From contig CANHRF010000024.1 of assembly GCA_947463335.1 (NCBI GenBank), positions 1 to 11,007 on the forward strand: a DNA stretch of 11,007 nt, read 5' to 3'. This stretch comes from Actinomycetota bacterium. Its GTDB lineage: Bacteria > Actinomycetota > Actinomycetes > Nanopelagicales > Nanopelagicaceae. This document shows positions 7,196 to 11,007 of this stretch, in pieces. The stretch's first letter is position 1; the number at the start of each line of letters is the position of its first letter. The notes beneath the pieces were generated by a model, which was given only the letters and a program-made list of their open reading frames with translations, had not been told where the DNA came from and ran no database searches. Made by a program: the position numbers and the translations under genes.

Positions 7196-7224
7196 ACATT
7201 AGGGTGAGAGCGGCGAGAAATCAA
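7196..7224 (-). promoter_or_regulatory. Candidate sigma-70-type promoter of garA-ftsR
   Basis: On the minus strand TTGATT (7224-7219) and TAATGT (7201-7196) are separated by exactly 17 nt, a good match to housekeeping promoter form. The start point would be near 7189, leaving a leader of about 48 nt before the garA ATG. It is in the longest gap of the window, where a new transcript is expected. Confidence 0.55.
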
Positions 7225-7262
7225 GCGGAAATCGGATGAGAAATTACCTCAAAACGAGTGGG

Positions 7263-7279
7263 AAATTACGCGGTAATTT
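7263..7279 (-). repeat. Small inverted repeat over the gcvH stop codon
   Basis: AAATTAC (7263-7269), GCG, GTAATTT (7273-7279) form a 7-bp perfect stem with a 3-nt loop, including the gcvH TAA. A further direct copy of AAATTAC is at 7241-7247, 22 bp away. In the direction of gcvH transcription the stem is AT-rich and is not followed directly by a T run, so it is at best a weak terminator or RNA-end stabiliser. Confidence 0.35.
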
Positions 7280-7643
7280 GACGGTACTGCTCGGGCGATA
7301 GTAAGCCAACTGGCGCCCCTGCAACTTCAATTTCAGCTAACCAACCTGATCCATAAGGCTCAGAGTTGATAGTTTCTGGCGCTTGACCTAGTGAGTCATT
7401 AATCGCAACGATCTTTCCTGTCACCGGTGCAAAAATCTCTGAAACGCTCTTAGTAGATTCAACTTCACCGCACACTTTATCTGCGGTAACGCTCTCCCCT
7501 ATCTTTGGAAGTTGTACATAAACAATGTCGCCTAGTGCGCCTTGCGCGTAATCGGTAATTCCCATTCGAAAAACGTTAGGCGAAATCTCACTTACCCATT
7601 CGTGTTCCTTGGTGTAATGCAAACCATCAGGGATGAGAGACAT
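7266..7643 (-). CDS. gcvH: Glycine cleavage system H protein
   Basis: GcvH carries the lipoyl arm that receives the aminomethyl group from GcvP and presents it to GcvT and dihydrolipoyl dehydrogenase in the cytoplasm. At 125 residues it has the usual length. It opens with the typical LHYTKEHEWV (8-17), then GITDYAQGALGDIVYVQLP (28-46), the lipoylation site GEVESTKSVSEIFAP (59-73) with Lys65, and the late PYGSGWLAEIE (96-106). All residues expected for function are present. The ATG at 7643 has AGGAG 5 nt upstream. It follows pgsA by 23 bp, so it may be read with cmk-der and pgsA, and it is separated by 124 bp from garA. Unlike many bacteria, gcvT is not adjacent and gcvP is five genes away, the usual actinobacterial arrangement. 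Confidence 0.97.
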   Translation of the reverse strand: MSLIPDGLHYTKEHEWVSEISPNVFRMGITDYAQGALGDIVYVQLPKIGESVTADKVCGEVESTKSVSEIFAPVTGKIVAINDSLGQAPETINSEPYGSGWLAEIEVAGAPVGLLSPEQYRQITA

Positions 7644-7666
7644 TGAAACTCCTAAGCGATTGAAAT

Positions 7667-8230
7667 CTACCGCGCCACTCTAATGGCGCACACGCCAGTA
7701 AGGAAATAGGAAGCGCCGGTAAATAGATAGAGGCCGATGCCCCACCAGGTAAAACTCCAGGCGAAGATATAGGCCAGCGTGCCGGTCCAGCCAGGATCTA
7801 GCGCTAACAGCAGAAATGGAAATGCATATAAGAGATTGAAAGTTGCAGCTTTCCCTAGATAGGAAACCTTAAGTGGGGCTAGAGACTTTGCGGTCAGCGC
7901 AATCGTTAACAATCCAAGGATTAAATCTCTGCCGAGCAGTAAGGCGATGACCCAAAGAGGAATCGCATCGCGAAGGAAGAGCACGATCAAGGTTGCGAGA
8001 ATGTATAAACGATCGATAGCTGGGTCTGCGATCTCACCGAAACGTGACTCCTGGCCCCACGCGCGCGCTAACTTTCCATCGAAGTAATCCGTTGCTCCAC
8101 CGATAGCCAAGGTCAAGATCGCCCAGCCATCTGCCTCTAAATGCAGAGCTAGGTAGATAAAGAGTGGAATTCCCAACGCCCGCAGCCCGGTTAAGGCATT
8201 TGGGATATTGAGGAGCTTGCTCTTAGCCAT
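7667..8230 (-). CDS. pgsA: CDP-alcohol phosphatidyltransferase, PgsA-like
   Basis: This 187-residue integral membrane enzyme most likely joins glycerol 3-phosphate to CDP-diacylglycerol to make phosphatidylglycerophosphate, the committed step to phosphatidylglycerol. The family signature is intact: Asp48, Asp51-Gly52, Ala55-Arg56, Gly65, Asp69 and Asp73 (DYFDGKLAR ... GEIADPAID), the metal- and CDP-binding residues. Several hydrophobic helices follow (about 74-86, 92-113, 131-144 and 150-182). Its ATG overlaps the cmk-der stop by one base (TAATG), so it is translationally coupled. In M. tuberculosis a paralogue called pgsA2 (Rv1822) lies a few genes upstream of gcvH, which supports orthology. 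The exact alcohol (glycerol phosphate, inositol phosphate or phosphatidylglycerol for cardiolipin) cannot be told from the signature alone. Confidence 0.85.
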   Translation of the reverse strand: MAKSKLLNIPNALTGLRALGIPLFIYLALHLEADGWAILTLAIGGATDYFDGKLARAWGQESRFGEIADPAIDRLYILATLIVLFLRDAIPLWVIALLLGRDLILGLLTIALTAKSLAPLKVSYLGKAATFNLLYAFPFLLLALDPGWTGTLAYIFAWSFTWWGIGLYLFTGASYFLTGVCAIRVAR

Positions 8231-10182
8231 TAATCGCGCTCTTTGACTCGGATCGCAACCTGGACTGGGGTGCCTGGGAAACCAAACTCTTCGCGAAGTC
8301 GGCGCTCAATGAAGCGTCGGTACGAGGCTTCAATCCAGCCACTGGAGAAGATAACGAATTTCGGAGGTGCGATACCAGCTTGTGTTGCATAGTAAATCTT
8401 TGGCTGCTTGCCACCACGCACTGGTGGTGGAGTTGCACCGATAAGTGCACCCAGGAAGGAGTTGAGTTTGGCGGTTGGTACTCGTCGCTCCCAGCTATCG
8501 ATCGCGGTACGGAGCGCCGGTGCTAACCGATCGCGGTGCCAACCAGTCTTGGCGGCGACATTTACACGTTGCGCCCATTCAACTTGATCCAAGTGGCGAT
8601 CGATCTCTCTATCTAATTGATCGCGACGGTCTTCATCAACTAGATCCCACTTGTTCATAACGATCACCATAGCTTTACCTGCTTCTTCAACCATGGTGAT
8701 AACTCGCAAATCTTGTTCTGAAATCGGTACCGATGCATCAAGTACAACAACCGCACATTCGCATCTCTCTAAAGCTGCCTGAGTTCTTAAAGTTGCGTAA
8801 TAATCTGTTCCGCTTGCCTGATTAGCGCGCTTGCGTAAACCTGCAGTGTCGATAAAACGCCAGATCGATCCACCAAATTCAATTAACTCATCAACCGGAT
8901 CTCTAGTTGTTCCTGCTACATCATCAACGATCGAACGATTCTCGCCAGCTAAAGCATTTAGCAGACTTGATTTGCCAACATTTGGTCGACCAATTAAGGC
9001 GATCTTGCGATAACCATCTTGGGTCTGCGCGCCGCCGACTTCGGGCATTTCTGAAACTATGTAATCAAGTAAATCTCCGCTGCCGCGCCCGTGGAGCGCT
9101 GAAACAAACCTTGGTTCTCCTAAACCTAAATTCCAGAGCGCATGCGCATCTGCTTCATCCACATCACTATCGACCTTATTTGCCACTAAAACCATTGGTT
9201 TCTTCACTTTGCGAAGCTCTTGAACCAAGATGTCATCTTCATCAAGAGCACCAACGTGCGCATCAACAACGAAAGCTAAAACGTCCGCTTCTTGCATCGC
9301 CAACTCTGCAGATGCGCTTACTTGAACAGAAATTCCATCCGGCTTAGATTCCCAACCACCTGTATCCATAACTATGAATCTGCGTCCGCCCCATTCGCAT
9401 TCATACTGAACACGATCACGAGTAACGCCGGGAGTATCTTCTACGATCGCTTCTCGGCGACCAATAAACCTATTGATTAAAGTGGATTTTCCAACATTTG
9501 GTCTTCCTAAGATCGCAACTATTGGTAACCCTAGTAAAGAACGTTCCTTTAGCAATTCCCAAATACGATCTGCAGTCTCTTCCAAAGTTAAATCAGTCGA
9601 ATCGATTAACACAGCATCAATCGCTTTTACCAATGGCGAAGCGGTGCGCGTTGAATCGATTTGATCGCGCGCTGCAAGGGACTGGCCAATATCGTTTACT
9701 GTTGAATCCAACTCTGCTGATCTACGCTCAGCGCGCGCAGCGATATCCGCTTGCAAGTAAATCTTTAAAGCAGCATCTGGAGCAACGACAGTACCAATAT
9801 CGCGACCTTCAACAACGATTCCACGATCAGCGCTTGCAATAAATTTACGTTGTACATTTAATAATTCGGCGCGAATTTCCGCGACTGCGCTGAATTTGCT
9901 TACCGCGTTGGTGACCGTTTCAGAACGGATCTCGGTATTTACGCAGATATCACCTACATAGATTTCTGGGTTGTTGGGATTTGCAACGAAGCGCAACGGG
10001 AATCTCTTCAGCGCTGCCAACACTTCAGCGGAATCTTCAACATTCTCACGTTGTGCAAGCCAAGTGACGGCGCGATATAAAGCACCGGTATCTAAATAAC
10101 TCCATCCAGCGCGTTTAGCGATCGCTTTCGCGGTGCTCGACTTTCCTGCCCCGCTTGGTCCATCTATAGCCACGACGATCAT
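8230..10182 (-). CDS. cmk-der: Bifunctional cytidylate kinase / ribosome-assembly GTPase Der
   Basis: The 650-residue protein is a fusion. Residues 1 to about 215 are cytidylate kinase, which phosphorylates CMP/dCMP with ATP: P-loop GPSGAGKSS (8-16), [10 protein letters not shown] (29-38), EGRDIGTVV (125-133), and the [12 protein letters not shown] lid region (168-179). Residues from about 218 are Der (EngA), needed for 50S subunit assembly, with two GTPase domains. The first has GRPNVGKS (226-233), DTGG (273-276) and NKVD (335-338); the second has GRPNVGKS (398-405), DTAG (445-448) and NKWD (510-513). A C-terminal KH-like domain (about 568-650) ends the protein. All GTP-binding motifs are intact. 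In most bacteria cmk and der are separate; the fusion is a known actinobacterial variant. The ATG at 10182 directly precedes the kinase P-loop strand. Its stop overlaps pgsA (TAATG). A 57-bp gap separates it from tyrA. Confidence 0.96.
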   Translation of the reverse strand: MIVVAIDGPSGAGKSSTAKAIAKRAGWSYLDTGALYRAVTWLAQRENVEDSAEVLAALKRFPLRFVANPNNPEIYVGDICVNTEIRSETVTNAVSKFSAVAEIRAELLNVQRKFIASADRGIVVEGRDIGTVVAPDAALKIYLQADIAARAERRSAELDSTVNDIGQSLAARDQIDSTRTASPLVKAIDAVLIDSTDLTLEETADRIWELLKERSLLGLPIVAILGRPNVGKSTLINRFIGRREAIVEDTPGVTRDRVQYECEWGGRRFIVMDTGGWESKPDGISVQVSASAELAMQEADVLAFVVDAHVGALDEDDILVQELRKVKKPMVLVANKVDSDVDEADAHALWNLGLGEPRFVSALHGRGSGDLLDYIVSEMPEVGGAQTQDGYRKIALIGRPNVGKSSLLNALAGENRSIVDDVAGTTRDPVDELIEFGGSIWRFIDTAGLRKRANQASGTDYYATLRTQAALERCECAVVVLDASVPISEQDLRVITMVEEAGKAMVIVMNKWDLVDEDRRDQLDREIDRHLDQVEWAQRVNVAAKTGWHRDRLAPALRTAIDSWERRVPTAKLNSFLGALIGATPPPVRGGKQPKIYYATQAGIAPPKFVIFSSGWIEASYRRFIERRLREEFGFPGTPVQVAIRVKERD

Positions 10183-10236
10183 TTACTTACATCCCATCGT
10201 TGCTTGCGCATATCAAGATTAATTTACGCAGCTCGT

Positions 10237-10242
10237 ATTCTA
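10237..10242 (-). promoter_or_regulatory. Possible -10 element for cmk-der
   Basis: The minus strand reads TAGAAT, five of six bases of the consensus, with its first three bases being the tyrA stop codon. A start near 10230 would give a leader of about 48 nt to the cmk-der ATG. I see no good -35 hexamer 16-18 nt upstream, so read-through from tyrA is at least as likely. Confidence 0.22.
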
Positions 10243-11007
10243 TCTTGGTGCGTGAACGTTCCATCCCGATGCAATCAAGTGCTCGCTTAGAGTTTCAGCG
10301 TCGCTCTTTGAGAGCGCAAGGGTTATTAGCCCAGTAAATTGCCCAGGCGAATGCTCAATAGTTAAATCTTCAATGTTTACATTGGCGGCGGCGCACTCTG
10401 AGACCAAGGATGCCAACTGGCCCGGCTTATCCTCAATTACGACGGGAAGATAGGTATATTCGCGGGCCGCTCCCCCGTGCTTTCCAGGGATCAACGCTCT
10501 TCCCTGATTGCCCTTTTCAATGAACTTGGAGACGGAGCCGCCAGTCTTAAGCGCCTCAATTAAAGCGCAGAGATCGTTTTGTAGATTTATCAATAGCGGT
10601 ACTACTTCAGCAGAATTGAGAGTGAAGATCTCATCCCACAACGCCGCGTTTGAGGCTGCGATTCGAGTCGTGTCCCGCAAGCCCGCTCCAGCGAGCGAGA
10701 GTGCGGCGCTATCACCGGAAGACAGCTGCGCGGCTAGAAGCGAGGCAACAGCTTGAGGTAGGTGCGAGACCAACGCGACAGCTCTATCGTGGTCTTGCGC
10801 GTTCATCGCCACGGGTACTGCGCCAAGGGCTTCTATCAGCCAGAGGCCAGCGGCGATCAGATCTGGGTCAACAGGGGCGCCCTTTAGATCGGTGGGAAGG
10901 TAGACCCAAGTCCGCGATTGGAAGAGATCTGCGCGAGCGGACTCAGCGCCACCCACCTCTCGCCCCGCCATCGGATGGGTAGCTAAAAAATTGGTTCCTG
11001 GTATGGA
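10240..11007 (-). CDS. tyrA: Prephenate dehydrogenase with C-terminal ACT domain (5' end outside window)
   Basis: TyrA oxidatively decarboxylates prephenate to 4-hydroxyphenylpyruvate with NAD, on the way to tyrosine. The frame is open to the right edge: 12 residues (SIPGTNFLATHP) precede the methionine at 10971, which is the internal Met of the HPMAG motif and not the start. The N-terminal Rossmann NAD-binding part lies outside. Visible motifs, numbered from that Met, are MAGREVGG (1-8), LVSHLPQAVAS (67-77) and AGLRDTTRIAASNAALWDEI (96-115) from the helical dimerisation domain, then a C-terminal ACT domain (about 173-240; YLPVVIEDKPGQLASLVS), which usually senses tyrosine or another amino acid. 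The ACT fusion is typical of actinobacterial and firmicute TyrA. An arogenate-specific enzyme is possible and cannot be judged from this part. It lies 57 bp upstream of cmk-der on the same strand. Confidence 0.93.
   Translation of the reverse strand, partial: SIPGTNFLATHPMAGREVGGAESARADLFQSRTWVYLPTDLKGAPVDPDLIAAGLWLIEALGAVPVAMNAQDHDRAVALVSHLPQAVASLLAAQLSSGDSAALSLAGAGLRDTTRIAASNAALWDEIFTLNSAEVVPLLINLQNDLCALIEALKTGGSVSKFIEKGNQGRALIPGKHGGAAREYTYLPVVIEDKPGQLASLVSECAAANVNIEDLTIEHSPGQFTGLITLALSKSDAETLSEHLIASGWNVHAPR

Noticed and set aside
8223..8450. 75-codon minus-strand frame overlapping the end of cmk-der
   Set aside because: It overlaps the conserved KH-like C-terminus of Der in another frame and has no ribosome site or recognisable motif.
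8907..9347. 146-codon open frame on the plus strand opposite cmk-der
   Set aside because: It lies wholly antisense to the intact Der domain, has a low-complexity Leu/His/Arg composition typical of a shadow frame, and shows no family motif or ribosome site.
8975..9503. Thirteen-base exact repeat CCAACATTTGGTC at 8975-8987 and 9491-9503
   Set aside because: Both copies encode the GRPNVGK P-loop of the tandem Der GTPase domains; this reflects shared protein sequence and codon choice, not a mobile or regulatory repeat.
10650..10982. 110-codon plus-strand open frame opposite tyrA
   Set aside because: It is antisense to conserved tyrA motifs, with an Arg/Gln-rich shadow-like translation.
1..11007. 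Novel defence system, prophage or genomic island
   Set aside because: Every gene belongs to a recognised housekeeping or conserved actinobacterial family, in a known gene order, with no integrase, transposase, tRNA-flanked junction or composition shift that I could see.

Overview
The window looks like a chromosomal core region of a compact, low-to-moderate-GC actinobacterium. The order gcvH - FHA protein (GarA type) - MerR (FtsR/Rv1828 type) - DUF151 nuclease - second MerR (Rv1830 type) - gcvP is a classic actinobacterial neighbourhood, the same as Rv1826-Rv1832 of Mycobacterium tuberculosis. The fairly balanced base composition, very short gaps, the cytidylate kinase-Der fusion and the separate but overlapping lnt and ppm genes together suggest a streamlined lineage such as the freshwater acI group (Nanopelagicales, Planktophila-like). 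That taxonomic guess is inference from gene content and was not searched.

Layout. Bases 1-1753 carry two plus-strand genes. The first is the 3' part of an apolipoprotein N-acyltransferase (lnt), cut by the left edge. It overlaps by 8 bp a polyprenol-phosphate mannose synthase (ppm1). They converge, across a 39-bp gap, on a long minus-strand series covering the rest of the window. In transcription order this is: tyrA with a C-terminal ACT domain (cut by the right edge), a cmk-der fusion, a pgsA-like CDP-alcohol phosphatidyltransferase, gcvH, the FHA protein, ftsR, the DUF151 protein, the second MerR regulator and full-length gcvP. No gap without a gene exceeds about 124 bp. I see no tRNA, rRNA, CRISPR array, insertion sequence, prophage or broken gene.

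How the genes fit together. Lnt and Ppm1 act on envelope lipoproteins and lipoglycan/mannan precursors. TyrA, CMK-Der and PgsA supply tyrosine, CDP/dCDP with ribosome assembly, and anionic phospholipid. GcvH and GcvP are two parts of the glycine cleavage system (gcvT and the dihydrolipoyl dehydrogenase are elsewhere). GarA-type FHA proteins tune 2-oxoglutarate metabolism, and the two MerR proteins resemble regulators linked in other actinobacteria to cell division and growth.

The most interesting non-coding signal is a 19-bp pseudo-palindrome of form CCTCA-N9-TGA. It occurs twice, in the only two long gaps of the gcvH-gcvP cluster: once over the predicted transcription start of garA, and once upstream of the second MerR gene. 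It resembles a MerR-family operator. I found no evidence for an exotic new system; the value here is mainly regulatory.
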